Origin: Centrapalus pauciflorus
Lineage: Eukaryota; Streptophyta; Magnoliopsida; Asterales; Asteraceae
Assembly (NCBI GenBank): GCA_020465985.1
Contig: JAANYP010001187.1
Span: forward strand, 186,001 to 250,000
Length of the DNA: 64,000 nt
Direction of reading: 5' to 3'
Part shown: positions 13,101-22,912 of the stretch, in pieces
Position numbering within the stretch: position 1 is the first letter of the stretch
How the letters are laid out: every line of letters starts with the position of its first letter
Program-made: the position numbers and the translations under genes
The notes under the pieces: model-generated
Databases searched by the model: none
Seen by the model: the letters and a program-made list of their open reading frames with translations, nothing else
Told to the model about the DNA's origin: nothing

Positions 13101-13685
13101 CAAATTCTTTTTAACCAGCACATTCATGGATTTGAAGTTCATGTGACACATTCTTCTGTGCCAAAGAGCAGACTCATTAGATGATGCTTTGTATATCAAA
13201 CAACTTAAAGTACTTGATTTGGATAAAAGATCTGTGTCCAAACAGTAGACATTGTCCTTTCTTGGTGTTCTGAGTAAAACAAGATTTTCAGGTATATCAA
13301 AATCCTTTGAAAGAACAATGCACTCAGAATCTATGAAGACAACAATATTTTGTTTATCACAGATTTGAGACACACTTAATAAATTGTACTTCAGTTGTTC
13401 AACATACAAAACATCATTAAAAAGCATATTGCCTGCTCTTACAGTACCCTTACCTGTGACCTTACCTCCCTTGGAATTTCCTCCAAATGCAACAAAACCT
13501 CCTTCAAAGCCTTTGAAATTTGACAAGCATTCAGAATTGCCTGTCATGTGCCTAGAGCATCCACTGTCCAAATGCCATCTTGTTTTATGTTGTGACCTGT
13601 GGTTGCCCTGCACAAATAAAAGCTTAGTTAGTAGTGGAGTAAACCCAAACCAAGTTGGTTTTGGGTTGTCCTTGTGCATTGACAT
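10197..13685 (-). CDS. pol: Copia pol: protease, integrase, RT, RNase H
   Basis: An uninterrupted 1162-residue frame. The protease motif DSGCSRHMTG is near residue 38. The pre-integrase zinc region (LWHRRMCHM then CVACLKGKQHK) follows. The integrase catalytic triad sits in HMDLFG (about 241), SDNGTEF (about 302) and GVAERKNRT (about 339). Reverse transcriptase begins near WTLVDLPKGKRAIGT (about 685), with YVDD at about 848. RNase H has TAYSDSDYGG (about 1008), STSSTEAEY and KTKHIDIRFH. These enzymes copy the element's RNA into DNA and insert it. The first Met given is only the first in this frame: gag-side ORFs upstream are in other frames, so the natural polyprotein would need the upstream breaks repaired. 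The frame contains no stop and no missing catalytic residue that I can see. Confidence 0.93.
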   Translation of the reverse strand: MSMHKDNPKPTWFGFTPLLTKLLFVQGNHRSQHKTRWHLDSGCSRHMTGNSECLSNFKGFEGGFVAFGGNSKGGKVTGKGTVRAGNMLFNDVLYVEQLKYNLLSVSQICDKQNIVVFIDSECIVLSKDFDIPENLVLLRTPRKDNVYCLDTDLLSKSSTLSCLIYKASSNESALWHRRMCHMNFKSMNVLVKKNLVRGLPQKEFICDDHCVACLKGKQHKSSHKAKVLNSISSALHLIHMDLFGPTSVLSLNKRAYCLVIVDDFTRFTWIYFLRTKDESAELVKSFILKIENQSNLKVKVIRSDNGTEFKNHILNSFCESKGIDRQYSAPKTPQQNGVAERKNRTLIEAARTMLADSKLPMTFWAEAVNTACYVLNRVQVVQSQGKTPYELFHHRVPLIAFLKSFGCSCTILHTKTYLGKFESKAEEGFFVGYSIKAKPIGYITVCLKPLKKVPMPANVKGTGPDWLFDLDSLTNSLSFVEYTAEIGENRVEAANTNSHAGSTNDQAVGTKIQTVADSGQWDEYTVIPLLSCDPPGVLDEQHDSNPNYEVPIPSPERTAPSQRETVPDSSQVVPEAKPSSGPDGDDTNLETSFQIDREPTLRVHKYHPLNQIMGDPRTPVQTRTMVHKESTDADSAVPELSLATFEHACFMSQLEPKKASEALKDPSWIEAMQEELLQFKIQNVWTLVDLPKGKRAIGTRWVFRNKKDEREIVIKNKARLVAQGYIQEEGIDYDDVFAPVARIEAIRLFLAYAGFKGFKVYQMDVKSAFLYGTIEEEVYVCQPPGFEDYKYPDRVYKLDKALYGLHQAPRAWYDTLSSYLLQNGFKRGTLDKTLFTKSIKSEILLVQIYVDDIIFGSTNDSLCKEFEALMHKKFQMSSMGELTFFLGLQVKQKPTGHFISQSKYVKDILEKFGYKDTKVASTPMDTHKQLDADKDGIDVDIHLYRSLIGSLMYLTSSRPDIMFAVCVCARFQCAPKDSHLFAVKRIFRYLKGQPHLGLWYPKDSPLELTAYSDSDYGGCNIDRKSITGGCQYLGARLVSWQCKKQTTVSTSSTEAEYVAAASCCSQVMWIQNQLRDYGMNFLSTPIYIDNSSAISIVQNPVKFPKTKHIDIRFHFIRDCNEKKLIQVTKIHTDDQLAGLFTKPFDVGRFTFLVSNIGMVNMD

Positions 13686-14181
13686 AACTAAACACTGTCT
13701 TTGACTTCTTATACTTAGTGAGATCCACTGATGGATTCTGTGGAGAGTATTTAGTTATCACATGAGGTATCCAGGTGTTTTGTCCATCCTTTTCAATAAC
13801 AGTCTCAGATGATCCATTACCAGTCCCAATTTTGAGCCTAGCAGTCTGAACTGAGTCTGTAGTGATAACAGCTTGAGAATTTGCACTAGCAGTCTCAACT
13901 TTAGACTTGGCAGTTTCAACATTTGTATCAACAGTTTCACCTGCGTTGGTACCTTTAACACACCATATCTGTTTAAAATTTAATTTTGGTTTAGCTAAAA
14001 TTTTTTTTTGGTGTGTGGACTGTTTCTTATTTACTTTGGAGAACCTGTGATCAACTGTTTTCTTTGGAACTGGTGCAACAGGTGGTTTGACCTTAAGATT
14101 TTTTATGTTTTTAACAAATGCCTGTTTCTGAACCACAGTCTGTTTTGCAACAGATGGTTTGTACAAGCAATGTCTGGCCAA
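13624..14181 (-). pseudogene. Linker between copia gag and protease, frame broken
   Basis: 185 codons, Lys-, Thr-, Ser- and Gln-rich, overlapping the start of the pol frame by about 60 bases in another frame. It ends AQGQPKTNLVWVYSTTN where pol begins KDNPKPTWFGF, so the two readings are the same region shifted by one base. It has no enzymatic motif. It probably was the basic linker between the gag coiled coil and the protease. Confidence 0.6.
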
Positions 14182-14268
14182 ATGATTTTTCCTGCCGCAA
14201 TGGAATCATTTTTTTACTGTTTTGATTTGAGAACCAGTTTTAGCAGACCACAACTGATTCTTGTTCCT

Positions 14269-15090
14269 TTAATTTCCTCTGACTTGCTGTTGTTTGGGAA
14301 ACTTTTGGACACCATGTTGTTGGCATGTGCAGATTGGAACATTTTTACCTCTTTTATTCCCTTTTGAGGAAGATGCAGTGTTACAGTTAGAAGGTACAGA
14401 AACCTGGGGAGTAGCATGGCATACACTCATCTTCTCTTTTCCTTTCTTACTGGGGTTTGGGGCTGCTATGGGTACACTCATTGTTTTGTGTCCTTTCTCA
14501 GCATCTTTGCAATCACAGGCTTCATTTTTAATGAGATCCTCTTTAGATTCAGGACTGATTTCAAGAACAGGATCTACAGTGGTCATAGACTCATCTAATG
14601 GTTCATTGACAAGTGTATCAACAACTTCACTCATTGGATGAATGTACTTGTTGTTGTATGGAGGTGGAGTGGCTCTGTATCCTATACCTTCTTTGGGATT
14701 GAGCTGAGATTTTACCCTATCTTTAAATTGAACTTCCATTAGGTGTTCCAGCTTTTGATTTGCCAATTTGAAGTTTCCTAGATCTATATTGACAGATTCT
14801 AGTTTCTTATTAGCTTCTAACACCTTCTGATCAGCCTCATCTAATTTCTTATTAAGGGACTCTATTTTCTTATTCAGCTCCTTTTTCTCCCACTCATGAT
14901 ATGTTCTATCATGTCCCATTTGAATCTCATTATCTTTATAGTCATTGATCTGTTTTTCAAGATCTTCTATGGCCTGCATATATTCATATCTCCTTTCTTC
15001 CATCTTAGCTAGAGTTTTGCACATGCTCTCATTATGATCTCTGTTACTTTTTAACCATATTTTTGCATGTTTGAGAGCACAGTTTAGCAT
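14269..15090 (-). pseudogene. Copia gag C-terminal coiled-coil part, frame broken
   Basis: 273 codons. Residues about 20-120 are a strong coiled coil rich in Glu, Lys, Leu and Asn (KELNKKIESLNKKLDEADQK). A low-complexity Ser/Asn/Lys tail follows. It continues the zinc-knuckle ORF at 15044-15442 in a shifted frame: KNMVKK-stop in one frame overlaps KIWLKSNRDHNESMC in the other. Coiled coils after the gag knuckle are seen in Sirevirus-like copia elements. Confidence 0.65.
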
Positions 15091-16290
15091 TTACCTCAGA
15101 TGGTAGTTCAGTTGAGGTTACAGTTGATGTTTCTGCCATTAGAGCTTGATTTTGAAACTCTTCCTCTGTCTGATCACTCAAGTCAAACACATTGTCTTCT
15201 TGAGAAACAAGTGCTTGAGATGATGAAGCTTGAGTATTTTGCTGGGGTCTTGGTGGTTGTTGACCTTGGGATCTGCATTCTCTGGCAAAGTGGCCAAGCT
15301 TGTGACATTTAAAGCATTCAACTTTGGATTTGTCAAATGCTGGTTTCCCTTCAGGTCTGGCTTGGAAGTTGGATCTGCCAGTTCTTTTCAGAAACCTTTT
15401 AGCCCTCATAGTCAACATTGCATGCTGCCATTTCAAGTCCATCTCTTCTAGATCATCTGGATGGATCTGTTCTAAATCTTCAATATTTAAAGCAAATAGT
15501 CCATCATTGGCAACAAAGGCCTCATAATGAACATCAGTAGAGTTACCATAGCACCTGAAAAGGAATCACAGCAGTTAGATTTATCAGTTAATGCTGATGA
15601 AAGTAGAGCAGTGTTATGATTATAAGAAAAAGATTTCTTTTTAGTTTCAATCTCAGTTTCAAACACTCTCAAACTGTTGTAAAGATCATCCAGTTCTATT
15701 TCATCAAGAGTGTCTTTGGTTCTCCATTGTGCAGCATAAACTTTCCACTCTTCACCAAGAGATCTGAGAAATTTTTAGTTTACTTCATCTTGATCCAATC
15801 AGACTTTGGCACTCTCCAATTCACCTATCAGTTTGTTAAACCTGTCAAATATTTGAGTGAGGTTTTCATTCTTGCCACCAGAAAAGTTTTCATACTGCTG
15901 TTTTAAAAGATCCTTTTGATTTCTCTTGGTGCTAGCATTACCAACAAATCTTTTCTCTAAAGCAATCCAAAGAGAATGAGCAGTGAAAAACTTTTTAAAC
16001 TGGTGTTGATAAGCATTAGGAATGGCTATTTGAAGAAGTGTAAGAGCTTTCACTTCATTCATTCTAGCCTTTCTTTCAAGTTCAGTTTTTGGAGGAGTTT
16101 TTATGGGTTTGCCGTCAGCATCAAGTTCAGGATCAACTACAGGAGGAAATTCAACAGCTTCCCATATGGCATAATCAATAAATTGAATATGCTGTTGAAT
16201 CCTGAGTTTCCACATCCCGAACTCAGTGGGTTTGAGCATAGGCACTTTGAGTCCTTGCCCAGATCCACTACTGCTATTTTCAAATTCCAT
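15044..16290 (-). pseudogene. gag: Copia gag (capsid and zinc knuckle), broken
   Basis: Starts at ATG 16290 (MEFENSSSG); the longer upstream reading would run into the primer site and LTR. The capsid-like part includes MWKLRIQQHIQF and NQKDLLKQQYENFSGG. TGA at 15799-15801 and TAA at 15775-15777 interrupt it, after which KFLRSLGEEWKVYAAQW resumes in frame. A frame slip near 15555 leads to CYGNSTDVHYEAF and then MDLKWQHAMLTMRAKRFLKR. The CCHC knuckle CFKCHKLGHFAREC sits at about 15280-15325. Gag packages the element RNA into particles. The breaks mean this copy could move only with gag supplied in trans. Confidence 0.85.
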
Positions 16291-16349
16291 TGTAGAAAAT
16301 TTAAATTTTAAAAGAAAGCTTCTGACTTTGAAAACAAAGCAAAACCTGT

Positions 16350-16362
16350 GGCTCTGATACCA
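16350..16362 (-). other. Primer binding site, copia
   Basis: The minus strand reads TGGTATCAGAGCC two bases inside the 5' LTR, complementary to the 3' end of initiator Met-tRNA, the standard primer for plant LTR retrotransposons. Confidence 0.85.
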
Positions 16363-16364
16363 CT

Positions 16365-17006
16365 TGTCAAGATCAAAATCACTACCTAAGATTAACTGGT
16401 TTGAATTTATCAGAGTATAAACCAATAACCTTGTATTGAATCAAAGTCCAATTAAGAAGTTTGCGGAATAACACTTAACTGTTTTAAGAAAAGCTTTCAG
16501 AACAAATAAACACATAAACACAATCAATAATCAAATATCATTTGTATTGCCAAACTCAATGATTACAATCACCTCTAATCTGTTTGATTAGACGAAGAAC
16601 ACAGATTGTTATTAGGGTTTTACAACCTTAGAGGCTTATGAAAACTTAATCAGAAAGACAATTACAACTGAATAAACTTGTACGTGCAGACTTACAATAG
16701 AAAAACCTATTCTATGTATATATACTGCTTTCTGATTTGTTTCCTTGAAAAACTCTGATTTCTCTGATAGTAGATATGCTTGAATCATCAAAATATATCT
16801 TTTCCTGAATATCAGCACTTTCTGTTTATTGAGCTGTTGAGCAGCTTGAAGTCTATCTGTTGAGCAGCTTGAGCTGGCAGCTTGAACTTTTGTACTAGCA
16901 GCTCGAACTTCTTCAACTAACAGCTTGAACTTTGTATTTACACAGAAAAACTACTAACAGTCTGAGAAATCTAAACTAACAGCTTGACATACTTAGAATA
17001 TTTCCT

Positions 17007-17010
<4 letters not shown>
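16365..17010 (-). repeat. 5' LTR of the copia element
   Basis: 646 bp, next to the primer site, so it is the 5' LTR. It differs from 6294-6939 at about six positions by eye. The element promoter should lie here. AATAT (17011-17015) follows, and the TA repeat starts at once, so the element inserted at the edge of the microsatellite. Confidence 0.92.

Positions 17011-17011
<1 letters not shown>

Positions 17012-17092
<81 letters not shown>
17012..17092. repeat. (TA)n microsatellite, about 81 bp
   Basis: A TA repeat between the copia target duplication and the left end of the large MULE. It ends where the MULE inverted repeat starts. Confidence 0.9.
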
Positions 17093-17094
<2 letters not shown>

Positions 17095-17699
17095 TTCGGG
17101 ATCCATGAAAAACCATCTTTGATTGGAATACTGGAAAACCAAGGCGTTTGTTTATAAAACTAGTTTGATTGGATTTTAACACTAAAGGGTATTTTAGTCT
17201 ATCAAGTATTTTGAATATTAATTGAAATTAAATAATTTAGGAAATCCCTAAATTATTGGGATTCCTGGTACGTCAATAGTTGCTTATTCAATATGGATGA
17301 ACATCAATGGTGGAGAAGATCATCCCAAATCACGGATTGGAAAAATTGCGTGGTTCAATCAGCAAAGATTTTCTCTACCCTAACCATTGCACAATCATCA
17401 TCGGTATTTATTCTGAAATCGAAATTCTTGTATCTTGAAGAATCCTCATTTGCGAATTGCTGTCGATGGAGGTGTTAGATGATGAACCAGGTATACCTGA
17501 AATCCCTAAATTATTTTGTTTTCGTTTCTTATCAAGTCGAAATGTTCATGGTTTCAAGTTGTGCAGTCGTTATCTATGTTTTCGAATGTTCATGGTTTCA
17601 ACGACGATGAACTCAAGTCAAAATGGTAACCATTTTATATGGAAAGATTGTTCAATGACAATGCTGATTGATTCATGAAAGAATCCGGTTTTATGGTTT

Positions 17700-18420
17700 T
17701 TTTTCCTCATCGTTGAACATGTTCTTTAACTCGTGATCATTCGAAAATGCTTCTATTTGTTCCATACGATTTCATATTCTGGGAATTTAATCTCATTATT
17801 GATCACATTGAACAACACAAGTTTGAACATGTGCGATGCTTACTGTGTCACTGAACATGTGCTATATCACTTTCTGTGACGAGGTCTTTGTAACTATTGA
17901 CTGCACATGTTCATCGAAACAATGATCAGTTTCTGTTACGAGGTCTTTATATCATCTTTTTACTTTATTACTGAGCATGTTCTTTTACTATGTCTGCATT
18001 TGATGATGCTTTCATATGATCCATAATATGTGTGTTTGACATGTTCACCATATACTTCACTGCACATATCCTCAATACAACAATTGTACATGTTCTCTGA
18101 CCATCCAAAAAAATCCCAATAATACCATTGAACATGTTCTGCTGTAAAACAAATTTATACTGGGAATGCCCCACTTGCTCTGCTTAATACACATGATTTG
18201 TGCGCTACAACGCTAAGACAAAAACACACTGCACAGGTTCATCCAACATTTTTAACATCTTTCATACTTTGGACTTCACAAGTTCGTGTACACATGTCAC
18301 ATTAAAAAGTTAATGTTCAACATCACACATGAACACTGATCTTTATTACTATGAACATGGTCAATACTAGGTGTCAAAGCATTATGTTTTTCATTTCACA
18401 AATTTTTTTTAATCAATTAA
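17700..18420. repeat. Subterminal GAACATGT/ACATGTTC motif cluster, left side of MULE
   Basis: About ten copies of GAACATGTKC or its complement occur, for example at 17715, 17825, 17853, 17903, 17973, 18087 and 18130. Many are near-palindromes of GAACATGTTC. The same motif fills the right subterminal region (28080-29580) and the small elements at 4610-5490, so it may be a transposase-binding or epigenetic target motif. Confidence 0.6.
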
Positions 18421-18449
18421 ATACATCATGCTGTAAGTTATTCTTGTAG

Positions 18450-19462
18450 CAAATAAAGATAGAACAACCAATGCGAACGAGACGCTTTTAGATGTAAACC
18501 ACCGGGCTGACGACACAAGTGCGATTACGGGTTCAAGCATTCCATTTTTCCTTATCCCAAAACTTTTTAATCAATCTAAAATATCATGCTGTAATTTATT
18601 CTTGTAGCAAATGAAGATAGAACAACCAATGTGAACGAGACGCATTTAGATGTAAACCACCGGGCTGACGACACAAGTGCGATTACGGGTTCAAGCATTC
18701 CATTTTTCCTTTTCCCAAAACTTTTTAATCAATCTAAAATATCATGCTGTAAATTATTCTTGTAGCAAATGAAGATAGAACAACCACTGTGAAGGAGGCG
18801 CATTTAGATGTAAACCAACAGGTTGACGACACAAGTGCGAAAGGCAAGCATTTTCTATTAGTAACCACTATAGACTAGGTAAATGAACTCACGTGTTTAA
18901 AAAACAGGTAAACCAACGATAAGTGCTGCTAAATGGACCTAGCATCTGTTTATATCATCTTTTTACTTTATTAATGACCATGTTCTTTTACTATGTGTTC
19001 ATTTGATGATGCTTTCATATGACCCATAATATGTGTGATTGACATGTTCCATATATGGTTCACTGCACATACACTAAATTGAACAAGTGTACACGTTCAC
19101 TGACACTCCAAAAAATTCCCAACAATACCATGCACATGTGCGAACATGTGTCAAAGCATTATGTTTTCCACTTCACAAAGTATTTTTATTCAATTAAGGA
19201 CATCACGCTGTAATTTATTCTTGTAGCAAATGAAGATACAACAACCAATGTGAACGAGACGCATTTAGATGTAAACCACCGGGCTGACGACACAAGTGCG
19301 ATTACGGGTTCAAGCATTCTATTTTTTCTTATCCCAAAACTTTTTAATCAATCTAAAATATCATGCTGTAAATTATTCTTGTAGCAAATGAAGATAGAAC
19401 AACCACTATCAACGAGGCGCATTTAGATGTAAACCAACAGCTTGACGATACAAGTGCGAAAG
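18450..19462 (+). repeat. Tandem array of symmetric mini-exons in the MULE transposase gene
   Basis: Five copies of a short exon: 18450-18530, 18608-18688, 18766-18843, 19227-19307 and 19385-19462. Copies 1, 2 and 4 are 81 bases, read ANEDRTTNVNETHLDVNHRA and onward, and end ACGG before GT. Copies 3 and 5 are 78 bases, end GCGAAAG and are followed by GCAAG, a GC-type donor. Every copy follows TTCTTGTAG and enters and leaves in phase 1, matching exon 1 (CCAG, phase 1) and the exon at 19540 (phase 1). Exon number could therefore vary without breaking the frame. The repeat unit with intron is about 158 bases. The larger A-A-B block is itself duplicated, giving A-A-B...A-B. Confidence 0.7.
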
Positions 19463-22179
19463 GCAAGTATTTTCTATTAGTACTTTCTATTAGTAACCAC
19501 TATATACTAGGTAAATGAACTCACGCGTTTAAAAAACAGGTGAAGGGGATGTAAATCGATACGAAATGGACATCATCTCGAGGGAATATAAATCTCCAGG
19601 AGGAAGGGTTTATTGGATTCCAATAACACAAAATGTGGAGGTGCCTATGCAGGGACGGGTCTACGACAGTCTGGAACAGGGTATTAATGTGTACGAGCAG
19701 TATGCAAACAATGCAGGTTTCATGACACGTAGGATGACTGAGAAAAAAAGCACGGGATGGAACTACAACGCTGAAGATGGTAGTATGTAGTCGTGCAGGT
19801 AGGTCATATACAGGATCATACGCTTCGGATGAAGGGAAATCAAGAGCAAACAAACGTAGCAGGCCATCGGGTAGAATAGAATGTTGTGCAGAGATTACAT
19901 TTAAGTATGTGCATGGCGGGAGGTATGAGGTGGTAAAGTTTGTAGAGGAACACAACCACGAAATGGTGGCCAGAGAAGACAGATATCTAATGAAGACGAA
20001 TAGAAAGTTAGACTATGGGCAAAAATGTTTTATTTATGATGTGTCAAATATCAACATAGGCGCAGTTAACTGTCACAAAATACTCACACAAGTATCAGGT
20101 GGGTATGACAAAGTTGGAGCAACTAGAACAGATTTTAAGAACTTTGCACGTGATATAAAGTGTTTCATAGGTGAGAATGACGCACAGATCGTGGTTGACA
20201 AAATGGAGAGTGCTAAAAAAGCCGGATCAGTATATAGTTTTGAATATACATGTGCACCAGACAGGTCACTATTAGGTATGTTCTGGGTGGATGAAACAGG
20301 GAAGAACAATTACGATGCATTTGGGGACATCGTATCGTTTGATGCAACATACCGTACTAACATGTAAACTTCTTTAATACATATATATTTGCATCACTTT
20401 AATATGCGCTTGTTATTGATGGCAATTTCAATATGCAGGTATAACATGGTTTTTGTCCCATTCATTGGGATAAACAACCATAAAAGGTGTGTTACGTTCG
20501 GTGCTGGACTGTTAGCAAACGAAGAGACTGTTACTTACGCATGGCTATTAAATGCATTTATAAAGACGTTTGGTCGAGAACCTATAGTTATAGTTACGGA
20601 CCAGGACCCGTCTATGAAGAAAGCAATAGAACAAGTATTCAAATCTGCGAGACATCGGTTATGCATGTGGCATATTACACAAAAATACCCATAAAGGTTA
20701 ATCAAATTCCTTACATATTTACTCGATTAAACCACCTATAATCCTGTCCATTGTGATAATGCTATACTTGTTTATTGTTCATTAGCTTGGATATGCGTTG
20801 AGCAACGACACTGAATTCAAGATTCGGTTTAATAGTATTGTCTGGACAAACCTCCCAAATGTATCAGAGTTTGAAAGGAAATGGAATAGTATGATAAAAG
20901 ACTATGGTTTAGAAGGGGATAGATGGCTAACGCACATGTTCGACATCAGAGACACGTGGATTCCTTCGTTTTTCAATGATGTAACCCTAGCTGGACTCAT
21001 GCGTACAACATCTATGTCGGAAAGTGAAAACAACTTCTTTGGACATTTTGCAAGTGGCAAGTCGACGTTGGTTGAGTTTATGACTAGGTATGATTCTGCG
21101 ATGTACAAACAACGTGACAATCAACGTCAGATGGAATTCGACTCAAAAGCAAAAAGTCCAGCACTGAAAACACCACTATTATGTGAGAAAAAAGCTTTGG
21201 AGGTATACACAAATGAAATTTTTAAGATTGTGCAAGAAGAAATAGTTGCATCATCATTTACTTGTTCTTCCACAAGCATCGTGGACGAAGGAAACACTAA
21301 GGTGTGTATGGTACAAGACACAAGCAACGCTGGTACACACAAGGTAAATTAAATATAACCATATCATTCTTATGGAAGTTAATCGACAATGTATAAATCA
21401 CCTTTTACGATGATCCACTATTTGCAGGTATTGTTCACAACATCGACCAGCGAATTACTATGTACGTGTAAATTGTTCGAGCGTATTGGAATCCTTTGTC
21501 GACATATTTACTATGTGTTGAAACCATGCGGCATTTCTAACGTACCAGATATGTACATCTTGTCACGGTGGACAAAGAATGCATTCCATTTTCCGTTGGC
21601 AAAAATGGACCAGATTTTTGTGCGGCGAAATGCATCGGAGCAAATCATGATGAGGTTGTCACTTTCAATTCGATCTTTGTTGCTACGACTAGGTAACGAA
21701 CCAGAAAAACTACAACTGCTTAGCAACACGTGGGACGAGGTACTTCAAAAATTCGAAACTAGTTCCGACACACCCCGCTTAGGCAATGAACAGATGATTG
21801 AGTCAATCATAGGCAGTAAGAAACCTTCGGAGCTAAATGTACATGTACCAGGAGAAATACGGAACAAAGGATGTGGAAAAAACAAAAGGCTTGTCGGAGA
21901 GCGAGAGAAAGCAATAAAAAATGCATCAAAACCAAAGAGAACATGCAAGGTGTGTAACGAGCAGTCATACCACGATGCTAGGAATTGCCCCCAAAAAAAA
22001 AATATGTAACACAAATATGGGTTTTTGGTACAATAACAAAATGTTGATCTTACTAGTGATATGCAATAGTTTTGATTATGAAATGTACATCATAGAATGA
22101 TATATGTTTGTTCAACAAAATTTCATGAATACATTATTTATGGAAGGTGTATATATTAATTAAGCGTTAATTTATTTGA

Positions 22180-22912
22180 ACTCACTTTGGTTATGTTTAT
22201 CTATGCAACTTAATTGCAATGAACATCCACAAAACTTGTAACGACAATTTTCTCGTTCTAACTCTTCAACATTCATGCCAAGCGCTACTAAAATGATTAA
22301 CCCGAATAAACACATGTGCAGTATCCATAATTTTATTAATTTCAGTTTGTTTACGATCAGCATCAAATAGTTCGCATCAAAAAATTAATTTGATTTCCTC
22401 TGTACTTGTGCGGATAAATTTGACTGCTGCACTTGTAAGGTACAACTTAAGAATATGTATGCTGCACTTGTGCAGTAACTGCACATGTATATTTTAAAAT
22501 CAGAGAATTTCAAATTGGCTGGCCGGTGTCAACATTATATTTTATTATGTTTTACTTCGGTTGAACTTGTGCGACAGAAATATTGCTGCTGCACTTGTAA
22601 CATAGAACATAAAAAGCTTACTGCTGCACTTGAACGACTGTTAAATGGGTTTTCCTTCTTGCACATGTTAAAATCATTACCAGTTTACGCTTATTCAACA
22701 AAATAGTATAACAATATAATCTGCTTGATTGTAACAAACAACATAAGAAACAATTTCAGAATCACACACAACTAACCATTAAACCATAATAAATAATCGC
22801 AAAACACGAGTTTTATATGAAACATCCAATCAATAGACATAAAAAAAACACAACTGTATCGTAAAGTTTAAACAAAACACTATAAAACCAAACTTAAATC
22901 AATACTAGTTCA
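22180..22912. other. Spacer between convergent MULE genes
   Basis: A non-coding junction between the transposase stop and the ULP-like stop. It holds several copies of CTGCTGCACTTG or GCTGCACTTGTG (about 22423, 22459, 22587 and 22622) and TGCACATGT, related to the subterminal motif. Transcript ends of both genes should lie here. I see no clear poly(A) signal pair. Confidence 0.45.

Larger units (their letters stand above)
6294..17010 (-). mobile_element. Ty1/copia LTR retrotransposon, complete structure, minus strand
   Basis: A 10.7-kb element bounded by two 646-bp LTRs (TGTCAAGATC...TTTCCTAACA) and by the 5-bp target duplication AATAT at 6289-6293 and 17011-17015. On the minus strand the order is LTR, Met-tRNA primer site, gag, protease, integrase, RT, RNase H, an extra long ORF, polypurine tract, LTR. 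Integrase before RT defines Ty1/copia. I counted about six substitutions between the LTRs, under 1 %, so the insertion is recent. Gag and the extra ORF have stops or frameshifts, while pol is one open frame. The extra 3' ORF and coiled-coil gag resemble Sirevirus-type organisation, but I cannot settle the lineage by eye. Confidence 0.93.
17466..22009 (+). pseudogene. FAR1/MURA-type MULE transposase, spliced, two frame slips
   Basis: Proposed exons: 17466-17490 (MEVLDDEPG), five mini-exons (18450-19462), 19540-20363, 20439-20696, 20786-21343 and 21428-22009. In order it has a FAR1 DNA-binding region (YEQYANNAGF, VVCSRAG, KFVEEHNHE), the transposase core with first Asp in SFDATY (20341), second in VTDQDPSM (about 20599) and Glu in RTTSMSESENNF (about 21020), a SWIM zinc finger (LLCTCKLFERIGILCRHI, about 21455-21510) and a C-terminal CCHC knuckle (CKVCNEQSYHDARNC). 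This protein cuts and moves elements ending in its inverted repeats. Frame slips lie near 19775, between GWNYNAEDGS and VVCSRAG, and near 20690, between ITQKY and the next splice site. The introns after 20363 and 21343 join perfectly. Apart from the two slips there is no internal stop. Sequencing error cannot be excluded. Confidence 0.85.

Noticed and set aside
17293..17678. Two short ORFs near the left MULE end
   Set aside because: No similarity recognised. The better supported feature is the short first exon starting at 17466 in a third reading that splices in phase with the mini-exons.
18900..18960. Another mini-exon of the transposase array starting GTAAACCAACG
   Set aside because: It follows a good acceptor (AAAAAACAG) but reaches a stop within twelve codons and has no donor in phase. 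Probably a leftover of the block duplication.
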